64,000 bases of DNA from Chthonomonadales bacterium (GTDB lineage Bacteria > Armatimonadota > Chthonomonadetes > Chthonomonadales > CAJBBX01). The position numbers were made by a program, and so were the translations under genes. The stretch's first letter is position 1. Each line of letters opens with the position of its first letter. Under the pieces are notes generated by a model. It was given only the letters and a program-made list of their open reading frames with translations, made no database searches and was not told the DNA's origin. Location: NCBI GenBank assembly GCA_020849275.1, contig JADLGO010000023.1, positions 1-64,000 on the forward strand. Reading direction: 5' to 3'. Positions 10,039-18,539 of the stretch are shown piece by piece.

Positions 10039-11084
10039 GGCCCCTCCCACTCGCTGAAGCGCTCGCCCGGCGCGGGGGCCCGCACCGCCGACCGGCGCTG
10101 CTCGTAGGAGCCGTCGCTGTGGCGCGTCAGGCCGAGTACCCGCACCTCCCCGCCGTCGCCCTCGACCAGGAAGATCCGCTCGTTCGTGTCGCCACGCGGG
10201 TACACGCGCACGCCGCCCGCCCCCACGGTCTCGCACTGGCCGATCCAGAGCTCCCGCGCGCGCAGGCTGGCCAGACGCCGGTCGAAGGCCGCCCGCGTGG
10301 TGGGGTCCAGGGCCTCGTGGTCGCGCCGGGCGGCCTCCGAGAGCAGGACGCGCGCGCGCCCGGCCCGCTCACTTCGCTCCCGGTAGGCCTCCCAGAAGGC
10401 GACGCCCGCCGCGCTCAGGTACTGCCGTCCCTCCTCGGGCTCGTCCACGAGCATCCCCAGCGCCGGGGGCAGCTCCCGCAGCCGCTCGCGCACCTGCCCG
10501 CTCGGCCGCGGCTCCTCCTCGATCCACTGGAAAAAGCCCTCGTGAAGCGCCATCAGGCCCAGGTCCCAGGCCACCGGCAGCGGAGGAAGCTCCACGATCT
10601 GCTGGAAGGTTTCGTAGATGTAGTACACCGGCACCTCCAGCAGCAGGCCCAGCAGCGTGGCGTAGGCGATCTCCGCCTTGAAGCCGCCGGTGGCGTTGAG
10701 AAGCACCTCGCGGCCGTCGTGGCGCTGGCGGCGGACCTCCCCGGCGAGGACCGACACCAGGTCGCGCAGGCCCCGCCGCGCGAACCCCTTCTCGCTGGCC
10801 GTCAGCCCCGGCACCTCCACGCAGCGCGCCCCGACGCCCCGATTGGCGTGGTGCGAGCGCAGGGCCTCCGCCGCCGCGCGGCAGGCGTCGTCGGCGGAGT
10901 GGATGAACACGAGGCGATCGTCGCCGCCGGCCCCCAGCCGGAAGAGGGCGTGCGCCTCCGCGGAGGCCAGGACGGGGTCGGTGTGGGCGAGGAACGCGGC
11001 GAGGCTGGCGGGCGTCGTGGCCTGGCCGGCGCGCTTCGCGTTGCCCGGCAGCGAGGTGCCGACGGTGGAGAGGATGGCCCTCAT
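10035..11084 (-). CDS. CARF-RelE type III CRISPR effector (Cami1-like mRNA interferase)
   Basis: A 349-aa protein. Residues 1 to about 180 are a CARF domain: MRAILSTVGTSL supplies the Rossmann-like first strand and NATGGFKAE (130-138) is the ligand-binding signature of APE2256-type CARF proteins. After a helical linker, residues of about 265-335 look like a RelE toxin core; ERIFLVEGDGGEVRVLGLTR (302-321) followed by HSDGSYEQ matches the last strands of RelE/HigB-like ribosome-dependent mRNA endonucleases. I see no R-X4-6-H HEPN motif. CARF-RelE proteins (Cami1) are known cyclic-oligoadenylate-activated mRNA interferases. The ATG overlaps the preceding CARF-HEPN stop and the stop overlaps the cas1 ATG, both by ATGA. 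The CARF call is strong; the RelE call rests on strand pattern and length. Confidence 0.8.
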   Translation of the reverse strand: MRAILSTVGTSLPGNAKRAGQATTPASLAAFLAHTDPVLASAEAHALFRLGAGGDDRLVFIHSADDACRAAAEALRSHHANRGVGARCVEVPGLTASEKGFARRGLRDLVSVLAGEVRRQRHDGREVLLNATGGFKAEIAYATLLGLLLEVPVYYIYETFQQIVELPPLPVAWDLGLMALHEGFFQWIEEEPRPSGQVRERLRELPPALGMLVDEPEEGRQYLSAAGVAFWEAYRERSERAGRARVLLSEAARRDHEALDPTTRAAFDRRLASLRARELWIGQCETVGAGGVRVYPRGDTNERIFLVEGDGGEVRVLGLTRHSDGSYEQRRSAVRAPAPGERFSEWEGP

Positions 11085-12304
11085 GTCGTTGTCTCCTTTC
11101 GGCCGTAGCGGGCGAGCAGCGGAGCCAGGCTGTTGTACAGCTTGCCTGCCTCTTTCATGATCGTGTCCGTGGTGCGCGCGCTCGCGCGGTACCCGCAGTG
11201 GGCCACGTCGTTGCGCAGGTCGTGGATCCTCTCCCACCAGTCCACGAGCTCCCGCCACTCCTCGTCCTCGAACGTGGGGCAGGCGCGCGCCGGGGGCAAC
11301 GGCCCGGCCTCCCCCGGCTCCTCGGCCCTCGGGCGGCGCGCCGCGACGGCGGCCCCCAGGGCGTGCTCGACCGCGTCGCGGTCGGCGATCCCCGCAGCCT
11401 CGCCGGCCAGCGAGACGGTCCACTCGCGCGCCAGGAGGATGGCCTCCATCGCGCGGTTGCGCTCCGCGTACCACGCCACGAGGCGGCTCGCGCCCTCCAG
11501 GTCCGCTGCGTCCAGCCCCTCGTAGATCCCGCGCAGGGAGGAGCTCGCGGCGGCGAAAGGGGCGGACCGCGCGCTGAGCCCGGCGGGCGCCTCGCCGAGC
11601 AGCCGGAGGGCCTTACCGGCCTCTTCGCGCACCTCGCGCGGACGAGCGACCGCCAGCGCCGCCGAGAGGCGCGCGAGCGACTTGCCTGCGCTCCTGAGCT
11701 CGGGCTCATGGCGGCTATGCCCGGCCGGGCGGTCGTACTCCTTGAGCAGCGCGGTCAGCGGCCGCGCGTCGCCGCCGTCGGCGAGCACGCGGGCGGCGTG
11801 CGTCCAGCCCAGCACGCGCAGGAACGGCGTCAGGTCGAACGTCGGCGACCGGTCGGTCGCCGTGTCGCGCGCCTCGTAGGCGCCGTAGAGCACGTGGCCG
11901 ATCGTCGGCCCGTTGTGGATGGCGCCGAGGAAGGCGGCCGAGAGCAGCGCGACCATCGGGCCGGTGCGGAAGCCGTGCGTCACGTCCAGCGCCAGCGTCT
12001 CGCCATCCGCCGCGCAGTGGCGGATGGCGTCCATCGTGCTCCAGAGCTCGTCCTCCGAGCGGCCGTCGGGGACCTCCACGTCCGCTACCTCCGCGGTGCC
12101 CTCGAGGGCCGCCTGGAGGTCGGCCCAGTTCTCGTTTGCCCGCGCCTTCTCCGTCAGCAGCACGCTCACGCGGCGCGGCTGCAGCCATCGGCACGCGGCC
12201 ACCGGGAAAAGCCGCGCCCGCACGGGCTCGCGCTCGCCCCAGACGTAGGTGGTCTCCTCGTACCTGCCGGTGCCGAGCTGCGTGATGAGATGGTCAACCC
12301 CCAT
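11081..12304 (-). CDS. csx1: CARF-HEPN ribonuclease, Csx1/TM1812 type
   Basis: A 407-aa protein. The N-terminal CARF domain resembles the TM1812 (Csx2) family: it opens MGVDHLITQLGTGRYEETTY, and LALDVTHGFRTGP (104-116) is the D-x-T-H-G-F-R signature. A long helical region follows. The C-terminal HEPN domain holds RNDVAH (364-369), the R-X4-H RNase motif. The expected role is a sequence-nonspecific RNase switched on by cyclic oligoadenylate from Cmr2. The start lies 3 nt after the cmr6 stop and the stop overlaps the CARF-RelE ATG, so it belongs to the cmr transcript. The subfamily name among Csx1/Csx2/Csm6-like proteins is approximate. Confidence 0.88.
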   Translation of the reverse strand: MGVDHLITQLGTGRYEETTYVWGEREPVRARLFPVAACRWLQPRRVSVLLTEKARANENWADLQAALEGTAEVADVEVPDGRSEDELWSTMDAIRHCAADGETLALDVTHGFRTGPMVALLSAAFLGAIHNGPTIGHVLYGAYEARDTATDRSPTFDLTPFLRVLGWTHAARVLADGGDARPLTALLKEYDRPAGHSRHEPELRSAGKSLARLSAALAVARPREVREEAGKALRLLGEAPAGLSARSAPFAAASSSLRGIYEGLDAADLEGASRLVAWYAERNRAMEAILLAREWTVSLAGEAAGIADRDAVEHALGAAVAARRPRAEEPGEAGPLPPARACPTFEDEEWRELVDWWERIHDLRNDVAHCGYRASARTTDTIMKEAGKLYNSLAPLLARYGRKETTT

Positions 12305-12307
12305 GGC

Positions 12308-13330
12308 TCACTCCTCCTCCGTGTACAGGGAGACGATCTCCCATACCTTTCCCCCGCCCGTGACCTCCACGACGAGGCGGGCCACCTTCTTCTTGCCCTT
12401 GAGCGCTTGCCTGGCGGGCTCGGGGAGCTTCTCGAACAGCTCCTGCGCGCGCTTGCCGTGCGCGTGCGCCGTTCTGCCCTGGAAGCTCGCCCTCAGCTCC
12501 CCGCTGCCGGGGTCCCTGCGCACCTCCGTCGCCGGCCAGCGGTCGGGCGGCGGCGGAGCCGCGGGCGGCCGCTCGACGCGGAAACGGCCGTAGCCGGCGT
12601 TGGTCTTGCCCCCCGCGCCCAGGTTCTCCAGCGCCCAGGTCAGCAGGTTGCGGGCGTAGAGAGCCCAGGCTTCGCTCGGGCACTCCAGCGTGAAGAGGAA
12701 GCGCGTTTCGGGCGCCACCACGAGGAAGGGCACGGGCGTGGGGTCGTCGAAGTCGGTGGGCCAGACTCCCTTCCCGCGCGCGCGGTAGTAGTCGCGATGG
12801 TGAACGGTGATGACGTCGCGATGGAACGGCTTCCCCTCGCCCGGTCCGGGGTCGTACCAGGTGTCGAGGTAGGCGATGCGCGCCTGCTGCTCCGTGTCGC
12901 CAAAGAGAGCCACAAACGGCGGGGTGCCGCTCGCGACGCCGGCTCGCGCGGCCGCGCGCCGGCAGAGGCCCTTGATGGCGGAGCCGGGGATGACGGGCAT
13001 CCCGTAGGTGTGGTGGATTGCGAGGCCGACCTCCAGCGGCGTCTCGCCGCCGAGGCCGACGGCGAGGGGCCCGGCGGTGGTCGCCGCGAGCGTGAGCCAC
13101 CCGCGCTCCGCCGCCAGGCCCTTCCAGCGCTCGAGCGCCGCCCGGTAGGCCGGCCCGGCGGCGACGCCCGCCGCGGCCTGGAGCAGCTCCTCCTCGGGCT
13201 TCGGGGCCCGCTCGTTGCGCTCCTGCTCCATCTCCTTGTGCGCGACGAGGTACCGCTGCGTCAGGAGGCCGGCATGGCCGCACTCCTCCCGCGGCAGGTC
13301 GCTCAGCGCGGTTCGGCACGCCGTGCTCAT
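12308..13330 (-). CDS. cmr6: Type III-B RAMP protein Cmr6
   Basis: A 340-aa RAMP-fold protein. The RAMP signature is IHHTYGMPVIPGSAIKGLCR (about residues 115-135), with the usual ITVHHRDYY and TPVPFLVVAPET strands and a glycine-rich AGYGRF segment characteristic of Cmr6. Cmr6 caps the backbone of the Cmr complex near the spacer 3' end. It opens MSTACRTALSDLPREE. The ATG overlaps the cmr5 stop (13327-13330). The C-terminal tail of about 80 residues (FQGRTAHAHGKRAQE onward, Lys-rich KGKKKVARL) is an extension to the RAMP core that I do not recognise. Confidence 0.93.
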   Translation of the reverse strand: MSTACRTALSDLPREECGHAGLLTQRYLVAHKEMEQERNERAPKPEEELLQAAAGVAAGPAYRAALERWKGLAAERGWLTLAATTAGPLAVGLGGETPLEVGLAIHHTYGMPVIPGSAIKGLCRRAAARAGVASGTPPFVALFGDTEQQARIAYLDTWYDPGPGEGKPFHRDVITVHHRDYYRARGKGVWPTDFDDPTPVPFLVVAPETRFLFTLECPSEAWALYARNLLTWALENLGAGGKTNAGYGRFRVERPPAAPPPPDRWPATEVRRDPGSGELRASFQGRTAHAHGKRAQELFEKLPEPARQALKGKKKVARLVVEVTGGGKVWEIVSLYTEEE

Positions 13331-13710
13331 TCGGTCCCCTCCTCCTGCTCCTGCGTGACCTTCAGGATCGAGACGGCGAAGCGCTTGTAGAACACCCAGG
13401 CGGCGAGCACGCGCCGCGTATAGAGCATGTAGGTCCCCACGTCCGCCCTGGCGATCTCGCCGATGTCGACGCCCAGGCAGTCGCGCAGGTCCTCCAGCAC
13501 GCGCTGGTGCGCGCGCGCGAGGTCGCCGGAGCCGCCGGCGGCCTTGGCGGCGCTGAAGGCGACGGCCTGGCAGAGGCCGCAGGTTCGCGCCATCACGGGG
13601 AAGCGATGGCAGAGGACGCCGTACGGGCCCGCCCAGGGCTCGCCCTTGACGGCCGCGACGCGCTCGGCGGCCCTCGCCATGTCTTTCTGCGTCGCCGTCT
13701 GAACGCTCAT
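13327..13710 (-). CDS. cmr5: Type III-B small subunit Cmr5
   Basis: A 127-aa, mostly helical protein of normal Cmr5 length. It opens MSVQTATQKDMARAAERVAA, the expected N-terminal helix, and includes ARTCGLCQAVAF and YMLYTRRVLAAWVFYKRFAV. Cmr5 forms the minor filament of the Cmr complex along the target RNA. It overlaps cmr4 upstream and cmr6 downstream by ATGA, which indicates strict translational coupling and balanced production of subunits. Confidence 0.94.
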   Translation of the reverse strand: MSVQTATQKDMARAAERVAAVKGEPWAGPYGVLCHRFPVMARTCGLCQAVAFSAAKAAGGSGDLARAHQRVLEDLRDCLGVDIGEIARADVGTYMLYTRRVLAAWVFYKRFAVSILKVTQEQEEGTE

Positions 13711-14564
13711 GGCGCCACCGCCAGCCGGCACAGGCCGCGCCCGACGGAGCCATCGCCGCCGACGCGCAGCGGACCATCGGAGCGGATGGCCCCGGCGAGC
13801 GCGGCGCGGCCCTCGCCGCGCCCGGTGTCCGCCAGAAAGCCGCAGAAGAGGGCCTCCGCCGGCACGGCCTCCTCGTACCACAGGCCGCGCTGGCGTACGG
13901 TCTTCTCGTCCTCTTTGAGCGCGACGCGCGCGGCGACCTCCAGGCCGTTCTCGCACAGGAAGTCGAACACGCCGTCGGGCAGGACGGCGAGACGCTCGAC
14001 CAGGCATCCGGCCATCGGCCCGACGAGCGCCGCCGCGCCGATGGCGTCCGCGATCCGCGCGGCGAGCTCGTCGTGCCGCGCGGGCAGGTCCAGGTCCTCC
14101 AGGTAGATTCGGCCGCCCTTGAGCAGCGTCTGGGCGCTGAGCAGGGCGGCCTCGTCGGCGGGCGGGGCCTCGAAGCCGGGGGCGACGCCGAGGGCGTCGG
14201 CGTCGCGCAGGAAGCGACGGAGCGCCAGGCGGGAGGTGACCCAGGCGAAGGTCCCATGGAAGCTGCGCACGGGCAGGAGCAGCAGCCGCATATCGGAGAT
14301 CGTCACGTTCCCGGCGATGCTATCGCGCTTCCCCTCGCCGGTCTCGTCCGGCGCCGGCGGGGCGCCGAAGGCGCGCTCGGCCCACTCCTCGGCGCGGTAG
14401 CGGTCGTGCAGCACGCCCTTGAGGCTGCTGCCGGGAATCACGGGCCAGCCGGTCGCCTTCTCGCGGGCAACCGGCAGGTCCACGATGGAGGACGCCTGTC
14501 CCACGCCGCAGTGCACCGGCGTGAGGGCGTGCAGGTACAGAAGGCTTGCCGTACGGGATCCCAT
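13707..14564 (-). CDS. cmr4: Type III-B backbone RNase Cmr4
   Basis: A 285-aa RAMP protein of the usual Cmr4 length. The N-terminal segment reads LHALTPVHCGVGQASSIVDL, then PVAREKATGWPVIPGSSLKG. The Asp of SSIVDLP (residue 29) matches the catalytic Asp that cuts target RNA at 6-nt intervals in characterised Cmr4 proteins. The ATG at 14564 is preceded at 10 nt by AGGAGG; the in-frame GTG three codons earlier is too close to that ribosome-binding site. It follows cmr3 with a 5-nt gap and overlaps cmr5 by ATGA. The intact Asp implies an active target-RNA slicer. Confidence 0.95.
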   Translation of the reverse strand: MGSRTASLLYLHALTPVHCGVGQASSIVDLPVAREKATGWPVIPGSSLKGVLHDRYRAEEWAERAFGAPPAPDETGEGKRDSIAGNVTISDMRLLLLPVRSFHGTFAWVTSRLALRRFLRDADALGVAPGFEAPPADEAALLSAQTLLKGGRIYLEDLDLPARHDELAARIADAIGAAALVGPMAGCLVERLAVLPDGVFDFLCENGLEVAARVALKEDEKTVRQRGLWYEEAVPAEALFCGFLADTGRGEGRAALAGAIRSDGPLRVGGDGSVGRGLCRLAVAP

Positions 14565-14569
14565 GGATG

Positions 14570-15790
14570 TCACTCCTCCTCGTTCCAGGCGCCCCACAGG
14601 GCGAGGCCGAACCCGTCGTCGCGGTTGTTGGCGCGCCGTCGTCCCGGCACGCTCGTCTCCTCGAGGTCGCTGACCGGGGCGAGCCAGCCCCCCTCCTCTC
14701 CCTCCGTGGCCAGGCAGGCGGCGTCGCCGTCGACCTTCTCGAAGAAGTACACGGCGCCGGCCGGCGCGCAGTAGCGCAGGGGCTTCGGGCCGCCGTGCGT
14801 CAGGTCCCAGCCGCTCAGGGGCTGGCGGCGCGGCACGGCGGCGGCCACGAGGCGCAGCCTCACGCCGAGCGGCTTGCCGTTCGGACCGGGCGGGGCGCCC
14901 TCGCGGGTCGTCCTGTCGATCCAGCCGGGCTTCCAGCCATGAGTGAAGACGGCGGGCGTGGCCAGGAGCAGGCGCACGCGGCGCGCGCCGGCCACAGCGC
15001 GGGCGAGCTCCGCCGGGCATCGCGGCCACGCGTCGGGCTCCGCGCCGGCGACCAGCGCGAGGCGGCTCTCGCCGCCGAGCGTGCCCGCTCCGCGCGCCAC
15101 GTCGGCCTTGGTCAGGCCCGCCGCGCGGCACAGCAGGGAGTACTCGACGGTCGGCGCGCCGTGCTCGTCGGCCTCGCGGCGCTCGAACGCGACCATCCTC
15201 GTGCTGAAAAGCGCGTGCTCGGCGGCCGCGCCGCGCTCGTGGTCCATCTGGATGTGCACCCGCTCGTCGACGAGAGGCGCGAGGTCGGGCACCAGGTCGG
15301 CGGTCCCGGGCAGGTCTCCGCGGAGCCAGCGCTCCACGTTCGCCCAGGTCCAGTGGCCGTACCCGCGCGCGGGCTTCGCGTCGGCGGTGATTCGCATCGG
15401 GCGCATGCCGCCGGGAATGTCGGTTCCGGCCTGTCCGAGCGCGGCCGCGCTCCACGGGCGGAGCGGGATCGGGTCGCCGATCGCGCCGCCGTCGTCGCCG
15501 CCGCCGCCGCGCCTCGGCACGAGGACGTCGGCCGGCGCGGGGAGGATGGGCTCGTCTTCGCGGCAGAGGAGCGGCCCGCGGATCGCGACGCTGGCCGACA
15601 GATCGGCCCACTCCGCTGCGCTGGCGCACCCGCGCGCGTATCCGGCCAGCGTGCGCAGGAAGCCGGCCAGGGTGGAGGGCATCGGGACGGGCAGCGTGTC
15701 GGCGCGGGCCCCGGCCTCTGCGCCGAAGGGCCGCCCGTCGCGGAAGAGGAGCGTGTCCAGCCCGCGGACACGCAGGGTCATGTCGCTCAT
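14570..15790 (-). CDS. cmr3: Type III-B Cmr3 (Cas5-group RAMP)
   Basis: A 406-aa protein. It opens MSDMTLRVRGLDTLLFRDGR, the usual Cmr3 beginning (a FRDGRPF-type motif), then PMPSTLAGFLRTLAGY. Cmr3 binds the crRNA 5' handle and pairs with Cmr2 in the head of the Cmr complex. The ATG overlaps the cmr2 stop (15787-15790); a second ATG three codons later could also serve. The poly-Gly insert RRGGGGDDGG around residue 95 is probably a flexible loop. Confidence 0.94.
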   Translation of the reverse strand: MSDMTLRVRGLDTLLFRDGRPFGAEAGARADTLPVPMPSTLAGFLRTLAGYARGCASAAEWADLSASVAIRGPLLCREDEPILPAPADVLVPRRGGGGDDGGAIGDPIPLRPWSAAALGQAGTDIPGGMRPMRITADAKPARGYGHWTWANVERWLRGDLPGTADLVPDLAPLVDERVHIQMDHERGAAAEHALFSTRMVAFERREADEHGAPTVEYSLLCRAAGLTKADVARGAGTLGGESRLALVAGAEPDAWPRCPAELARAVAGARRVRLLLATPAVFTHGWKPGWIDRTTREGAPPGPNGKPLGVRLRLVAAAVPRRQPLSGWDLTHGGPKPLRYCAPAGAVYFFEKVDGDAACLATEGEEGGWLAPVSDLEETSVPGRRRANNRDDGFGLALWGAWNEEE

Positions 15791-17337
15791 GTGCTCGCTC
15801 CCTCGCCGGAGACCCCCGCGTTGGCCAGCCATCGAAGCACGATCAGGCGCTCGGCCAGCTTGCGCAGGTCCTCGGGCGTGCTCACCTCGCCAAGCTCGTC
15901 GGCCATTTCGCCGACCGCCTGCTTGCCCTCGGACTCGTCCTTGCGCCTCAGCACGCGCTCGGCCTCGGCGCGCACGACGTCCGGGGCGAGCGCCGCGCAC
16001 TTCATCTCGCGGGCCAGCGTGCCGAGCTCGTAGGGAAAGCCGGCGGAGAGGCCGGCCTCGAAGGCGTGGATCCAGCGTCGCCAACCGTCGAGGCCGTCTT
16101 CCCACGCGACCCGCGCGGCCCGCGCCTCGCCGCCGCGCAGGTGCAGCGCCAGGTGCAGGCACTTTCCACCCGCCCTCTTGGCCTCGGCCTCCGCGGCGCG
16201 GGCGAAGCCGAGGCTCACCCAGAGCGGCTCGTGGAAGTGCGCCACGGCGACGCCCACCGAGAGCGTGCACCCGGTCGGCTCGAACGCCCGGGCGAGCTCG
16301 GCGGCGCAGTCCAGCGCGGTGTGGACGGGGAGGAACGCGAGCACGTCGTCGCCGCCGCTGTAGACGGGATGGCCGTCGTGGCGTCTCACGATCCCGTCGG
16401 TGCTCTGGGCGAAGGCGGCCAGCCGCTCCGAGAACTCCCGGTGCTCGCGCGGGGTCGTCAGGGCGTCGATGTGCTTGCCGATGCCATCGCCATCGGCCTG
16501 CAGGATCGCCAGGTACGGGCAGGGCTCGGCGCGGCCGACGGCCCGGGCGATGCGCGCCGCGTCCTCGGGGCTCAGGTCGCCCTCGTCGACGAGCTCCTGC
16601 CGGCGCTCGGCGAAGACGGCGCCGGCGGGCAGCTTGCCGAGGACCTCGCGCACGTTCGGACGCGTCGCCAGGAAGGCGCGAGCGGCGATGTCGGCCGTGG
16701 ACGGGGCGGGCCGACGCCGGCCCTGGACGCGCTTGAGGAGCGAGACGGCGTCGAGGTGCTCGCCCTCCTTCAGCCGCAGCGCGGACCGGGCGTCCTTGCC
16801 GGGATCGGAGATCACGCTGTCGCGCGAGGGGTCGAGCGGGCTCTTGACGACCGGGCGTTTCTTCTGCGGCTGCGCGAAGTCGCGCAGCGCCTTGCGCCCG
16901 GCCAGCAGGCGCTCCACCTGGCGCCGGGCCTCCCGGTACGTGGCGTCGGCGCCATCCCAGGGCCACCAGGCGGAGTAGAACTCGAGGAAGGTATCGATCT
17001 GTTGCCGGGCGGGCTCCAGCGCGAGACCGACTTCGCGGGGAACGTCGCCTTGCGCGTCGTCCCATCGTCCCCGCAGGTGCGCCTTCGCCGCGGCCTCGGC
17101 AGCCCGCGCGATGGCGGCCGGGTCGCCCGCCTTCACGATGGCCAGGATCTTGTTGGCGGCGCCCTTCTGGGGGTCGGCGGGAAAGATGAGCTCCGCGTCT
17201 GCCCCGATGGCCTCGGCGGCCTCCCGGGCAATGCGCGCGACGAGCTCGGAGCCGGCGTAGAGGTCGCTCGTTCGGCGGCCGGCGGCGATGAACTCCTGCA
17301 CGGGGCCGATCGAGATCGCGAGGAGGTAGGCGGTCAT
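15787..17337 (-). CDS. cmr2: Type III-B Cas10 (Cmr2), GGDD cyclase, no HD domain
   Basis: A 516-aa protein, much shorter than Cas10/Cmr2 proteins of about 800 residues or more. It begins MTAYLLAISIGPVQEFIAAG, the motif that opens the first Palm region in Cmr2, so no N-terminal HD nuclease domain precedes it. The second Palm has LQADGDGIGKH (279-289) and YSGGDDVLAF with GGDD at 328-331, the cyclic-oligoadenylate synthase motif. I see no C-x2-C zinc-ribbon pair. The ATG at 17337 overlaps the cmr1 stop; longer in-frame extensions upstream lie inside cmr1. Expected activity: target-RNA-triggered synthesis of cyclic oligoadenylate for the two CARF proteins downstream, without ssDNA cutting. Confidence 0.95.
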   Translation of the reverse strand: MTAYLLAISIGPVQEFIAAGRRTSDLYAGSELVARIAREAAEAIGADAELIFPADPQKGAANKILAIVKAGDPAAIARAAEAAAKAHLRGRWDDAQGDVPREVGLALEPARQQIDTFLEFYSAWWPWDGADATYREARRQVERLLAGRKALRDFAQPQKKRPVVKSPLDPSRDSVISDPGKDARSALRLKEGEHLDAVSLLKRVQGRRRPAPSTADIAARAFLATRPNVREVLGKLPAGAVFAERRQELVDEGDLSPEDAARIARAVGRAEPCPYLAILQADGDGIGKHIDALTTPREHREFSERLAAFAQSTDGIVRRHDGHPVYSGGDDVLAFLPVHTALDCAAELARAFEPTGCTLSVGVAVAHFHEPLWVSLGFARAAEAEAKRAGGKCLHLALHLRGGEARAARVAWEDGLDGWRRWIHAFEAGLSAGFPYELGTLAREMKCAALAPDVVRAEAERVLRRKDESEGKQAVGEMADELGEVSTPEDLRKLAERLIVLRWLANAGVSGEGAST

Positions 17338-18539
17338 GGCTGAGCTCCAATGGAGATCGGCTCCGCGCCCCACCGGAGCTTGATGGCCGCCCTCACGGCG
17401 GCGAGCGGGTCGTTCACCCCGAGGTCGCGGAGCACGGGCTCGTTCGGCGGCACGCGAAGGGAGACGGCGCGGGCCTCCTTCTTCACGCGAACCCCGGCCG
17501 GCGCGGGGGCTCGCAGGGCGAGCACCACGGGCCGGACCTCGCCATCGTCGAAGGCGACCGGCCGGAGGATCACGGGCGAGGCCATCCGCCCGGTCTTCTC
17601 GGACACGATCTCTCCGAAGAACGGGGCGGAGGGGAGCCGTTGGTAGTTCAGCGGGAGCCCGAGGAAGGGCTTGCAGAGCTCCACCGGGTCGTCGGAGGGC
17701 CGCCAGCGAACCAGGGTCTGCCGGTAGTCCGACCACTTGCCTCCGGACATGGGCTCGTAGGAGACGCTCCCGACGTGGCCCTTGCGGAAGGCTGCCCAGA
17801 ACTCGGCGAGCTCGCGCCACGCGTCATTTACCGGTGAGCTCGTTCGGGCGAGCCAGCCGCCGCTGAGCGTGGGGTGTTGCGGAGGGCCCGGGGCCGCCTG
17901 CCCGGCCAGCTCGTCGAGCCACCCGGCGAGGTCGGGCTCACCCGGCGGCGGCGCGAACCTCGCCGGCGGCTCCTCCATGCGGAGCGCCCCGCAGCCGCGC
18001 CGCGTTCGGGCTCCGATTCCCCCGAGCGTCAGCCACGCCTTCAGCGCGCGCCGAACGCCGGCAACGGCGTCGTCGTCCGGATCGCGCAGCGCCACCCCGA
18101 GGGTGAACTCCACGCCCGTCCGCGCCGCCGCCTCCGGGATGCCCGCCTGCTGCGCCTGGAACGGCCAGACGAAGTACCCGATGCCGGGGCCGGTCCCGGG
18201 TCGCGCTCGCCCGGCGATCTGGCCCGCAACCTGCTCCTTGCCGGGCTCCACGTCCGTCACCGTGATCGCTACGCGCCCCGGCGTCCCCGTGTCGCCCCAG
18301 AGGGCGGCCTCGTGCTCGTGCAGCTTCTCCGGCGTGGCGAACGCCCCGCCCGCGGTCGCTCGCCACCAGAAGCGCAGGTGGCCGCGGATGGCGGCCGGAC
18401 GGATGGTGCAGACGCGGTCCACCTCGCGCGTCGCGAACCCCCCGCCGAACATCGCCGTGATCACCTTGACGCGATAGGTGTCCACCCGATCCCCCTCCGG
18501 CTCGCGCCAGTCCGGGGGGTCAACCAGCTTCCGGCTCAT
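17334..18539 (-). CDS. cmr1: Type III-B RAMP protein Cmr1
   Basis: A 401-aa RAMP protein. The N-terminus holds YRVKVITAMFGGGFATREVD and IRPAAIRGHLRFWWRATAGG, the typical Cmr1 signature. RTRRGCGAL near residue 180 is the glycine-rich RAMP loop. The second RAMP half includes FLGLPLNYQ and SPVILRPV. Cmr1 sits at the 3' end of the crRNA in the Cmr complex. Its ATG overlaps the cas4 stop as ATGA (18536-18539), which ties the first cmr gene to the last I-C-specific gene. It overlaps cmr2 by ATGA at the other end. Confidence 0.94.
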   Translation of the reverse strand: MSRKLVDPPDWREPEGDRVDTYRVKVITAMFGGGFATREVDRVCTIRPAAIRGHLRFWWRATAGGAFATPEKLHEHEAALWGDTGTPGRVAITVTDVEPGKEQVAGQIAGRARPGTGPGIGYFVWPFQAQQAGIPEAAARTGVEFTLGVALRDPDDDAVAGVRRALKAWLTLGGIGARTRRGCGALRMEEPPARFAPPPGEPDLAGWLDELAGQAAPGPPQHPTLSGGWLARTSSPVNDAWRELAEFWAAFRKGHVGSVSYEPMSGGKWSDYRQTLVRWRPSDDPVELCKPFLGLPLNYQRLPSAPFFGEIVSEKTGRMASPVILRPVAFDDGEVRPVVLALRAPAPAGVRVKKEARAVSLRVPPNEPVLRDLGVNDPLAAVRAAIKLRWGAEPISIGAQP

